In this document: in pieces, positions 1 through 6,328 of the stretch
Position numbering within the stretch: position 1 is the first letter of the stretch
Layout of the letters: each line of letters starts with the position of its first letter
NCBI GenBank assembly: GCA_947177465.1
Contig: CAMWUP010000099.1
Span: 1 to 7,378, forward strand
Length of the DNA stretch: 7,378 bases
Direction: 5' to 3'
Source of the DNA: an uncultured Lachnospiraceae bacterium
Lineage (GTDB): Bacteria; Bacillota; Clostridia; Lachnospirales; Lachnospiraceae
Program-made: the position numbers and the translations under genes
Notes under the pieces: model-generated
What the model was told of the DNA's origin: nothing
Databases searched by the model: none
Seen by the model: only the letters and a program-made list of their open reading frames with translations

Positions 1-200
1 TTTCCAATATCGCACACAAAGAACAGGAGCCTATTTTTATTACCAAAAACGGATATAGCGACTTGGTTGTAATGAGCAGTGGACTATATGATAAATTTGC
101 AAGAATGAATCGCATCGACCAAGCAATCTTCGAGTCCGAGCAGGAAATTGCTAACGGAGCAGAAGCAGATATGCCGGAAAAAGCTACCGTCAGTTACTGA
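1..200 (+). pseudogene. Phd/YefM-like antitoxin, 3' part, tail replaced
   Basis: The reading frame is open from position 3 to the TGA at 198-200, giving 65 codons; the start lies before the window. The stretch containing EPIFITKNGYSDLVVMSS, followed by LYDKFARMNRIDQAIFESE, is typical of Phd/YefM-family antitoxins: a conserved strand and helix of the DNA-binding fold, then the helical toxin-binding tail. Such proteins bind their operator and neutralise a RelE or ParE toxin encoded just downstream. Here the usual tail appears to end near ANGAEA (about position 167) and the frame then runs out through a short foreign stretch (DMPEKATVSY). The next recognisable sequence is the C-terminal end of a toxin in another frame. 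I infer a deletion that removed the antitoxin end and most of the toxin. The DNA-binding part may still be made and could still repress its promoter, but its start is not visible. Confidence 0.72.
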
Positions 201-289
201 TTGATAACTATATCGCCATTTTTCGCATTGATGAGCCACACAAAACAGTTTATGTTGTAACAGTACAGTATCAGGGACAAAATCTATAG
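182..289 (+). pseudogene. RelE/ParE-family toxin, C-terminal remnant
   Basis: In the frame of position 185, the codons read YRQLLIDNYIAIFRID, then EPHKTVYVVTVQYQGQNL, ending at TAG 287-289. This matches the end of the RelE/ParE toxin fold as I know it: the YRKL..NY strand, the FRID strand, and the last strand YVVTVQY. Toxins of this superfamily are about 90-110 residues; only about 35 remain and no start codon or ribosome site precedes them. The remnant lies immediately after, and one frame off from, the antitoxin fragment, as expected if an internal deletion collapsed a normal antitoxin-toxin operon. A run of five A at 178-182 lies at the junction, so one indel there would place both pieces in a single frame. 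Almost certainly not a functional toxin, because the N-terminal helices are missing. Confidence 0.65.
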
Positions 290-362
290 AACAAGCATTA
301 AATGAAGCTACAAATCATTTGGTGTTTTCTTTGACTTAAAAATTATTTATTGCATTTGATAA

Positions 363-485
363 ACAGCCATCTGTTCCCAAGGAGCCCATTAAGAAACGTC
401 AGTGCTTAGCGAGGTATTTCACGAGCTTAGCACTGCTGCGTTTCTTTCTGAGCGAGAGCGCGGCTCCTTGGGAACAGATGGCTGT
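363..485. repeat. 123-bp palindromic element with perfect 24-bp terminal inverted repeats
   Basis: Bases 363-386 are the exact reverse complement of 462-485 (24 of 24). Inside, 391-398 (AAGAAACG) pairs with 439-446 and 400-406 (CAGTGCT) pairs with 429-435, leaving a 22-base loop at 407-428 and an asymmetric 15-base bulge at 447-461. The whole unit can fold into one long, interrupted hairpin on either strand. It encodes no protein and has no T-run after the right arm on the + strand, so it is not a standard terminator. I see no target-site duplication beside the arms (TTGATAA on the left, ACGGGCG on the right). The size and perfect ends fit a MITE or an intergenic structured repeat; a structured RNA is an alternative. 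It separates the decayed toxin-antitoxin locus from the MATE promoter. Confidence 0.8.
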
Positions 486-532
486 ACGGGCGTGACTCGC
501 CGAACAGACGTAACCGCCGCATATCTCACACA

Positions 533-561
533 TTGATTTCTGAATGCCTCCGTGCTAAAAT
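533..561 (+). promoter_or_regulatory. Candidate sigma-A promoter of the MATE-GH3 operon
   Basis: TTGATT at 533-538 and TAAAAT at 556-561 are separated by exactly 17 bases, matching the vegetative -35/-10 consensus at 4 and 5 of 6 positions. The predicted transcript would begin near 568 and give a leader of about 45 bases. The promoter lies outside the palindromic element that ends at 485. It is assigned from sequence alone. Confidence 0.55.
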
Positions 562-565
562 AGTA

Positions 566-595
566 TCTGCCGCCATACAAATGCGCATCGGCAGA
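566..595 (+). promoter_or_regulatory. Leader hairpin before the MATE gene
   Basis: TCTGCCG at 566-572 and CGGCAGA at 589-595 form a perfect 7-bp inverted repeat with a 16-base loop that contains the self-complementary ATGCGCAT. It would sit at the very 5' end of the predicted mRNA, and its right arm touches the weak Shine-Dalgarno-like AGAAAGGT (593-600). It could stabilise the 5' end or limit ribosome access. It could also be chance; nothing here identifies a known riboswitch. Confidence 0.35.
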
Positions 596-613
596 AAGGT
601 CTGGTTGCTACAT

Positions 614-1990
614 ATGGAAGATACGCAGAAAACGCAATTATTTGAAAAGATACCTGTTCCGCAGGCAGTTATGAAGCTGGCGGTGCCGACGATTATCAGT
701 TCGCTGGTCATGGTGATTTATAATCTTGCGGATACCTATTTTGTGGGAATCTTAAACGACTCCGTACAAAACGCAGCGGTAACGCTGGCGGCTCCGGTGC
801 TTTTGGCGTTCAATGCGGTAAACAATCTGTTCGGGGTCGGTTCTTCCAGTATGATGAGTCGTGCGCTGGGCAGGAAGAATTATGATACGGTGCGCCGCAG
901 TTCGGCGTTTGGCTTTTACTGCGCTCTTGTCAGCGGCATTTTGTTTTCCTTGTTTTTTACACTGTTTCAGATACCGCTTCTGAAGACGCTGGGAGCGGAC
1001 AGCGGGACGGCGTCCGCAACGGGAGAATATCTGAAGTGGACGGTCAGCTTTGGCGCGGCGCCGGCAATTCTGAATGTAGTGATGGCGTATATGGTGCGCG
1101 CGGAGGGCGCGTCGCTTCATGCCAGCCTTGGTACCATGAGCGGGTGCCTTTTAAATATTGTGCTTGACCCCATTTTTATTCTGCCGTGGGGACTGAATAT
1201 GGGCGCTGCGGGAGCGGGGCTCGCCACCTTTTTGTCCAACTGTGTGGCCTGCATTTACTTTTTTGTATTGCTGCTTGTAAAGAGAGGGCGCACTTATGTC
1301 TGCATAAGCCCTTCCAAATTTTCTTTTCAAAAGGCAATTTTGCTGGGCGTCTGCGGCGTGGGAATTCCGGCGGCGATTCAGAACCTGCTGAATGTGACCG
1401 GTATGACCGTGCTGAACAACTTTACTGCGTCCTACAGTGCAGAGGCAGTGGCAGCGATGGGAATTGTACAGAAAATCAATATGGTGCCCATGAATATTGC
1501 CATGGGATTTTCACAGGGTATTATGCCGCTGGTCAGTTACAGCTATGCAAGCGGCAACAGCGGGCGCATGAAAGAGACGATTTTCTTTGCATTAAAATTA
1601 ATTATCGGATTTTTGACAGTCACGACACTTGCATTTTATATAGGAGCGGGCGGGCTTACCAGACTGTTTATGAAAAATGAAGTGATTGTGGCCTACGGCG
1701 CCAAATTTTTGAGAGGTCTGTGTCTGGCGCTGCCTTTTCTTGCGGTGGACTTTCTTGCTGTCGGCGTATTTCAGGCGTGCGGCATGGGAAAGAAGGCGCT
1801 TGTTTTTGCCGTACTCAGAAAAATAGTGCTGGAAATTCCCGCGCTTTATCTGTTAAATTACCTTTTTCCGCTCTATGGGCTTGCCTATGCGCAGTTCTGC
1901 GCAGAGGTGGTGCTGGCAGCAGCGGCAGTATTGGTGCTTTTGCGGCTGTTTAAAAAGATAAACAGTACCGCCGCGGCAGGTTTAAAATAA
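614..1990 (+). CDS. MATE-family multidrug/metabolite efflux transporter
   Basis: A 458-residue polytopic inner-membrane protein of the multidrug and toxic compound extrusion family, which exports cationic drugs, dyes or secondary metabolites using a Na+ or H+ gradient. The length fits the family (about 450) and hydrophobic segments allow the usual 12 helices in two related halves. The N-terminal helix reads MKLAVPTIISSLVMVIYN followed by LADTYFVG. Family hallmarks are MVRAEG at residues 160-165 and NIVLDPIFI at 181-189, with the second-half counterpart GFSQGIMPLVSYSYASG. It most resembles the MepA/DinF-like group common in Bacillota, but substrate cannot be read from sequence. The ATG at 614 was chosen because it begins a typical MATE N-terminus (MEDTQKTQLFEKIPVPQAVM); an in-frame ATG at 581 and a TTG at 533 would add atypical residues. 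The ribosome site AGAAAGGT (593-600) is weak and 13 bases away. The stop codon is 32 bp before the GH3 start codon, so co-transcription is likely. Confidence 0.93.
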   Translation: MEDTQKTQLFEKIPVPQAVMKLAVPTIISSLVMVIYNLADTYFVGILNDSVQNAAVTLAAPVLLAFNAVNNLFGVGSSSMMSRALGRKNYDTVRRSSAFGFYCALVSGILFSLFFTLFQIPLLKTLGADSGTASATGEYLKWTVSFGAAPAILNVVMAYMVRAEGASLHASLGTMSGCLLNIVLDPIFILPWGLNMGAAGAGLATFLSNCVACIYFFVLLLVKRGRTYVCISPSKFSFQKAILLGVCGVGIPAAIQNLLNVTGMTVLNNFTASYSAEAVAAMGIVQKINMVPMNIAMGFSQGIMPLVSYSYASGNSGRMKETIFFALKLIIGFLTVTTLAFYIGAGGLTRLFMKNEVIVAYGAKFLRGLCLALPFLAVDFLAVGVFQACGMGKKALVFAVLRKIVLEIPALYLLNYLFPLYGLAYAQFCAEVVLAAAAVLVLLRLFKKINSTAAAGLK

Positions 1991-2023
1991 AGTGATTTTT
2001 CATGAACACAGGAGGATTCGGTT

Positions 2024-4837
2024 ATGCAGGAAGAAAAAAAGAGAGGAGCGCTGCGGGAGCTGGCGCCTTTTTGCAGAAAGGCGGCAGCGGATGGCGCTGT
2101 GTTATTAAAAAATGAAGAGGGTATGCTGCCGATTACCAAAGAAGACAGGGTGGCAGTCTTCGGCAGAAGCCAGATAAATTACTATAAGAGCGGTATTGGT
2201 TCGGGCGGTCTGGTAAACGTGGAATACACAACCAATCTGATAGACGGTTTCCGACAGTATACCTGGGTAAGGTTACATGAGCAGCTTGTAAAGCTTTATG
2301 AGGAGTGGACTGCAGTGCATCCTGCCTGTATAGGGGATGATTGGGCGACAGAGCCGTGGCATCAGGAGGAAATGTCGCTTGAGGACACCATGGTAAAGGA
2401 AGCGGCAGCTGTCTCCAACAAGGCAATTATTGTGTTGGGAAGGACGGCAGGAGAGGACAGGGACAATGCGGATGCTGCCGGCAGCTACAGGCTGGCAGAG
2501 GACGAAATCGCCATGATTTCTCTTGTGACAAAATATTTTTCCGACGTGGCGGTAGTCTTTAATGTGTCCAACATTATCGATATGTCGTGGACAACGGCAG
2601 ATTGGTGTCACGGGTCTGTCAAGGCGCTGCTTTATGTGTGGCATGGCGGTATGGAGGGCGGCAATGCGGCGGCGGATGTACTTGTGGGGGCGGTATCGCC
2701 GTCGGGACATCTGACGGACACGATTGCCCGCTCCATAGAGGATTATCCTGCCCATGCCAATTATGGCAGCGATGTATGTAATTTTTATGAAGAAGATATT
2801 TATGTGGGCTACCGCTACTTTGAAACCTTTTGTCCTGAAAAGGTGCTGTATCCTTTTGGTTTCGGGCTGTCCTATACAACCTTTTCATGGGAGGCGGCGG
2901 AAGCAAAGGTGACGGGCAGTGCGGCGGAAAGCTGTGTGGAGTTTCAGGTGCGGGTAGAAAATACGGGCGCATATGCAGGCAGAGAGGTGCTTCAGGTATA
3001 TGTGGAGGCGCCGCAGGGTCTGTTGGGAAAAGCAGGCAGGGTGCTTGCAGCGTTTGCCAAAACGAAGCTGCTGGCGGCAGGAGAGTCGCAGGTACTGGAT
3101 TTTCACATTCCCATAAAAAGATTTGCATCTTACGATGACGGCGGCGTGACAGGCAATAAGTCCTGCTTTGTGCTGGAGGCGGGAGCTTACCGCTTTTTGG
3201 CAGGTGTGGACTGCCGCAGGACAAAAGAGGTCTTGGGAAAAGGCGGCAAAGCCCCTTTTGTATTGGAGGAACTGCTTGTTACGGAGCGTCTGCATGAGGC
3301 AGCGGCACCGGTGAGGAGCTTCCGCAGAATGAAGCCTCTTCTGCAGGCGGACGGCACCTATAAGGTGGTATATGAAGATGTTCCTCTGCGCACCGTCGAT
3401 TTGGAAAAAAGAATACTGGAAAATCTGCCGGACGAATTGCCGGCAGCACTGCCTGTTGCAGGGGAAAAGGAGATTTTATTCGGAGACGTCCTTGCGGGCA
3501 GGGCTTCTCTGGAGACGTTTACTTCACAGCTTTCTCTGGAGGAGCTTGCGGTCATCGTGCGGGGCGAGGGCATGTGCAATGCCAGAGTGACGCCGGGCAC
3601 GGCGGCAGCCTTCGGCGGGGTGAGCGACGATCTGGCGGCAAGGGGAATCCCCGCGGGCTGTGCGGCAGACGGTCCTTCCGGCATCCGCATGGATACGGGG
3701 GAAAAGGCAACCCAGCTTCCGGGCGGTACGCTGCTTGCGTGCAGCTTTGATGAAGCGTTGGTAGAAGAATTGTTTTATCTGGAAGGGCAGGAGCTTTGCC
3801 TGAATGAGGTGGATACGCTGCTGGGACCCGGCATCAATATTCACAGACACCCTTTAAACGGCAGAAATTTTGAATATTTTTCTGAGGACCCTTATGTGAC
3901 GGGCGCGATTGCGGCGGCATGTGAGCGTGGCATGGGAAGAGCCGGTGTGACTGGCACCATGAAGCATTTTGCCTGTAACAATCAGGAACAGTCCCGCCAC
4001 AGGGTAGACGCCGTGGTGTCGGAAAGGGCGCTTCGCGAAATCTATTTAAAGGGCTTTGAAATGGCGGTGAAGGAGGGCGGCGGCCGGGCGGTGATGACCA
4101 CCTACAATCCTATGAACGGCTATCAGAATGCCACCAATTATGATTTGAATACCGTTATTTTAAGGGAAGAATGGGGCTACACCGGGCTGGTGATGACGGA
4201 CTGGTGGGCAGGCTTAAACGACGTAGTAAATGGCGGCGCGGCAAATCTGCTGGATATGCGCTCCATGGTGCGCGCCCAGAATGACGTCTATATGGTGGTG
4301 AACAATAACGGCGCGGCAATTAATGCAAGAGGCGACAACACGCTGTGCGCAGTGGCGGAAGGAAGTCTGACAAAGGGAGAGCTGCAGCGCTGTGCGATGA
4401 ACATTCTGCGGTTTCTGCTCGCTTCTCCCGTGGCAAAGCGGGAAGTCAGGGCGGAGAAGCCCATAGAGATAAGACCGCTTGGAGAGGCGGAAGCGGCAGA
4501 AAAAGCGTCGGCAAGGAAAGCGGAGGCGGCGTCCGGACTGACAGACCTTACGGGAGAACGGGCAGAAAAAGAGAAAATACTGATAAAGGTGGAACATGAC
4601 GGCTTGTACAGTATCAATGTGACAATTATGTCGGATAAAAGCGACAGGGCGCAAATGCTCTGCAGGCTCTGCTTAAACGGCGAGGAAGCGGGCATGATAC
4701 AGACCAATGGCACCAGAGGAAACCGGTATATACAGCGGATAGGCAAGGCAGTATTGTCCAAGGGCTTGTATGAACTGTCGGCGGAGCATATCAAGCCGGG
4801 CATTGCGCTGCTGTCCGTGCAGTTTGTGATGTTATAA
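2024..4837 (+). CDS. GH3 glycoside hydrolase with swapped domain order (probable beta-glucosidase)
   Basis: A 937-residue cytoplasmic enzyme (no signal peptide) that should release terminal beta-linked sugars, most likely glucose, by the retaining mechanism. Most GH3 enzymes run TIM barrel, alpha/beta sandwich, FnIII. Here the sandwich comes first (about 12-284, with ADGAVLLKN at 22-30 and PFGFGLSY at 277-284), then an FnIII-like domain (about 296-395), a linker, and the barrel (about 500-800). Barrel motifs are DGPSGIR 549-555, NGRNFEYFSEDP 612-623, KHF 647-649 and GLVMTDWW, whose Asp726 is the expected nucleophile. The acid/base is probably Glu144 in AGEDRDN. The swapped order is established for Ruminococcus albus and Butyrivibrio fibrisolvens beta-glucosidases. 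A charged linker (about 827-851) leads to a C-terminal beta-rich domain (852-937). The start is supported by AGGAGG at 2010-2015, eight bases before the ATG. Alternative substrates such as xylosides or steroid/plant glucosides cannot be excluded. Confidence 0.93.
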   Translation: MQEEKKRGALRELAPFCRKAAADGAVLLKNEEGMLPITKEDRVAVFGRSQINYYKSGIGSGGLVNVEYTTNLIDGFRQYTWVRLHEQLVKLYEEWTAVHPACIGDDWATEPWHQEEMSLEDTMVKEAAAVSNKAIIVLGRTAGEDRDNADAAGSYRLAEDEIAMISLVTKYFSDVAVVFNVSNIIDMSWTTADWCHGSVKALLYVWHGGMEGGNAAADVLVGAVSPSGHLTDTIARSIEDYPAHANYGSDVCNFYEEDIYVGYRYFETFCPEKVLYPFGFGLSYTTFSWEAAEAKVTGSAAESCVEFQVRVENTGAYAGREVLQVYVEAPQGLLGKAGRVLAAFAKTKLLAAGESQVLDFHIPIKRFASYDDGGVTGNKSCFVLEAGAYRFLAGVDCRRTKEVLGKGGKAPFVLEELLVTERLHEAAAPVRSFRRMKPLLQADGTYKVVYEDVPLRTVDLEKRILENLPDELPAALPVAGEKEILFGDVLAGRASLETFTSQLSLEELAVIVRGEGMCNARVTPGTAAAFGGVSDDLAARGIPAGCAADGPSGIRMDTGEKATQLPGGTLLACSFDEALVEELFYLEGQELCLNEVDTLLGPGINIHRHPLNGRNFEYFSEDPYVTGAIAAACERGMGRAGVTGTMKHFACNNQEQSRHRVDAVVSERALREIYLKGFEMAVKEGGGRAVMTTYNPMNGYQNATNYDLNTVILREEWGYTGLVMTDWWAGLNDVVNGGAANLLDMRSMVRAQNDVYMVVNNNGAAINARGDNTLCAVAEGSLTKGELQRCAMNILRFLLASPVAKREVRAEKPIEIRPLGEAEAAEKASARKAEAASGLTDLTGERAEKEKILIKVEHDGLYSINVTIMSDKSDRAQMLCRLCLNGEEAGMIQTNGTRGNRYIQRIGKAVLSKGLYELSAEHIKPGIALLSVQFVML

Positions 4838-4872
4838 CAGGGGCAGGCATCGATTTTGATGGTCATCAACGC

Positions 4873-6195
4873 TTAAACGGCTTTTGGTTTTCCGATTTTT
4901 TGAAACAGTACCCAGAGGCAGAGAACATTCGGAATAACCATAACGGCGTTGATAAAATCAGTAAAGCTCCATACAAGCTGCATGGGGATGATAGCCCCTA
5001 TGTAAATCATGACGATATAAACGAGCTGATATGAGCGGATACCTGATTCCCCGAACAGGTAAGCCGCTCCTTTTTCACCTAAGTAGCACCAGCCCACCAG
5101 AGTGGCGAGGGCAAAGGCTATCAGAGCGAGCGTTAAAAAGGTGTTTCCGCCGAAGGGCAGGAAGGCGAAAGCGGCGCTTGTAAGCCCTGCGTCGGTATAG
5201 CCCTTTGTGCTGCCCGGGTGCGCCAATATGCTGCTGATGATGGTGAAGCCGGTCAGTGTGCACATCACGATGGTATCCCAGAAGACGGCGGTCATGGAGA
5301 CAAGCGCCTGTCTGACAGGGTTTGAATCATTGGAAGCGCCGGCGGCAATGGCAGCGGTGCCGATGCCTGCCTCGTTGGTAAATAATCCTCTGGCAATGCC
5401 GAAACGCGCCGCCACTAAAAAGGTGCTTCCCACAAAACCACCGGCGGCAGCGCGTCCGGTGAAGGCGGAAGAGAGGATAAGGGAAAGGGAGGGCGCAAGG
5501 AAAGCGCGGTTTTGCCACAAAAGATAAAGACAGGCTCCCATGTAGAGGAAGCTTAAGGGCGGTACCATGCGGGTACAGAAGCTGCCGATGCTGCCGACAC
5601 CGCCGAGTATGACCAATCCGGTCAGAACGGCCGCCGCCATGCCGACGATATGGGGGGAAAGATGCCAGGTAGAGTAAGCGGCGTCTGCAATGGCGGAGGA
5701 CTGGGTGGTACAGCCTGCGCCGATGGCGGCGCACACAATGCAAAAGGCATAAAACTTGCCAAGCAGCCTGCTTTTTAATCCCTGTTCCAGCACATACATG
5801 GGACCGCCGGCGACATTTCCGTCAGCGTGTTTTTTTCGGTATATGCAGCTTAAATAACACTCCGCATAGGCAGTAGCCATACCGAAAAGCCCTGTTAAAA
5901 AGCACCAGAACAGGGCGCCCGGACCACCCAGCGCGATGCCGGTGGAGATACCGACAATATTGCCGGTGCCGAGCGTTGCTGCCAGCGTGGTTGCAAGTGT
6001 GGCAAAGCCGCTCATGCCTTTTTCCCCTGTCTTCTTTCCGGAAGAAACAGAGGCGCATATGGCGCGGAAGGTAAGCCGCTGTGGAAACAGACGGACGGTA
6101 AAAAAAAGATGGGTTGCCGCAAGAAGCAGAATGATGGGACCATTCCACAAAAATGCGTTTATTTTTTCTAAAAATGCAAAAAGAGAAGCAGCCAT
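4873..6195 (-). CDS. Alanine/glycine:cation symporter (AgcS family)
   Basis: A 440-residue membrane protein that takes up alanine or glycine with Na+ (or H+), of the AgcS/DagA family. Hydrophobic segments fit the usual ten or eleven helices of the LeuT-like fold. Diagnostic motifs are GTGNIVGISTG at 76-86, GGPGALFW at 90-97, GGPMYVLEQG at 130-139 and TNEAGIGTAA at 273-282; the first and last fall in the unwound helices that bind amino acid and ion in studied homologues. The length is near the family norm (440-490). The start at 6195 is supported by GAGGT on the - strand (6201-6205), five bases upstream. The gene converges on the GH3 gene, whose stop is 35 bp away, and diverges from clpB with 133 bp between start codons. 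A role in amino acid scavenging or spore/peptide metabolism is possible; the exact substrate (Ala, Gly, D-Ala) cannot be told from sequence. Confidence 0.93.
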   Translation of the reverse strand: MAASLFAFLEKINAFLWNGPIILLLAATHLFFTVRLFPQRLTFRAICASVSSGKKTGEKGMSGFATLATTLAATLGTGNIVGISTGIALGGPGALFWCFLTGLFGMATAYAECYLSCIYRKKHADGNVAGGPMYVLEQGLKSRLLGKFYAFCIVCAAIGAGCTTQSSAIADAAYSTWHLSPHIVGMAAAVLTGLVILGGVGSIGSFCTRMVPPLSFLYMGACLYLLWQNRAFLAPSLSLILSSAFTGRAAAGGFVGSTFLVAARFGIARGLFTNEAGIGTAAIAAGASNDSNPVRQALVSMTAVFWDTIVMCTLTGFTIISSILAHPGSTKGYTDAGLTSAAFAFLPFGGNTFLTLALIAFALATLVGWCYLGEKGAAYLFGESGIRSYQLVYIVMIYIGAIIPMQLVWSFTDFINAVMVIPNVLCLWVLFQKIGKPKAV

Positions 6196-6225
6196 GTATA
6201 ACCTCGGTTTTTTGCGGATTACTAT

Positions 6226-6231
6226 AATATA
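6226..6231 (-). promoter_or_regulatory. Possible -10 box for the symporter gene
   Basis: On the - strand TATATT (6226-6231) matches the -10 consensus at five of six positions and lies 30 bases before the symporter start. I find no good -35 hexamer at 16-18 bases, so this is a weak assignment in an AT-rich tract. Confidence 0.25.
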
Positions 6232-6268
6232 TAGAGTAAGGTTTTAGAAAATGTTTATAATTTTCTTA

Positions 6269-6296
6269 TTGCATTTCTTGTTCTCTGTGTTATAGT
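6269..6296 (+). promoter_or_regulatory. Candidate clpB promoter
   Basis: TTGCAT at 6269-6274 and TATAGT at 6291-6296 are 16 bases apart, with transcription expected to start near 6303, about 26 bases before the clpB ATG. The -10 is good (5 of 6), the -35 moderate (3 of 6). It is embedded in the inverted repeat at 6274-6313, which suggests regulation rather than constitutive use. Confidence 0.5.
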
Positions 6297-6313
6297 ATCA
6301 ATAGAACAAGAAA
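6274..6313. promoter_or_regulatory. Operator-like perfect 11-bp inverted repeat at clpB
   Basis: TTTCTTGTTCT (6274-6284) is the exact reverse complement of AGAACAAGAAA (6303-6313), with an 18-base spacer that contains the predicted clpB -10 box. The left arm fills the space between -35 and -10; the right arm covers the predicted start site and abuts the AAGGAGG ribosome site at 6314-6320. This is good geometry for a repressor operator. It does not match CIRCE (TTAGCACTC-N9-GAGTGCTAA, the HrcA site) or the CtsR direct repeat (GGTCAAA-type), the two usual heat-shock sites in Bacillota. A 5' mRNA hairpin is possible only if transcription starts upstream of the left arm. Confidence 0.5.
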
Positions 6314-6328
6314 AAGGAGGCTATTATA

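Noticed and set aside
348..358. TTATTGCATTT also occurs near 6268, before clpB
   Set aside because: An 11-base match between two AT-rich intergenic stretches is likely chance, and the flanks do not extend the similarity.
363..485. Palindrome as a rho-independent terminator for the toxin-antitoxin locus
   Set aside because: The arm is not followed by a U-tract on the + strand and the stem is far longer and more interrupted than typical terminators.
482..507. Small imperfect hairpin (CTGT...GGCG...CGCC...ACAG) beside the palindromic element
   Set aside because: Two four-base stems broken by an internal loop are too weak to call a structured site.
1186..1680. A 164-codon open frame on the + strand within the MATE gene
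   Set aside because: It is Cys/Gly/Arg-rich and out of frame with a clear membrane transporter, so it is a shadow.
2619..3224. A 201-codon open frame on the - strand inside the GH3 gene
   Set aside because: It is Pro/His/Arg-rich, has no family resemblance and is antisense to strongly conserved GH3 sequence; it is a by-product of GC-rich third positions.
4288..4869. A 193-codon open frame on the - strand over the GH3 3' end
   Set aside because: Its translation is Ser/Ala/Pro-rich and low in identity to anything known to me, has no ribosome site, and mirrors the GH3 linker and C-terminal domain.
4838..4872. Possible bidirectional terminator between the GH3 and symporter genes
   Set aside because: Only a 5-bp repeat (TGATG/CATCA) with a two-base gap is present and there is no T-run, so it cannot be supported as an intrinsic terminator.
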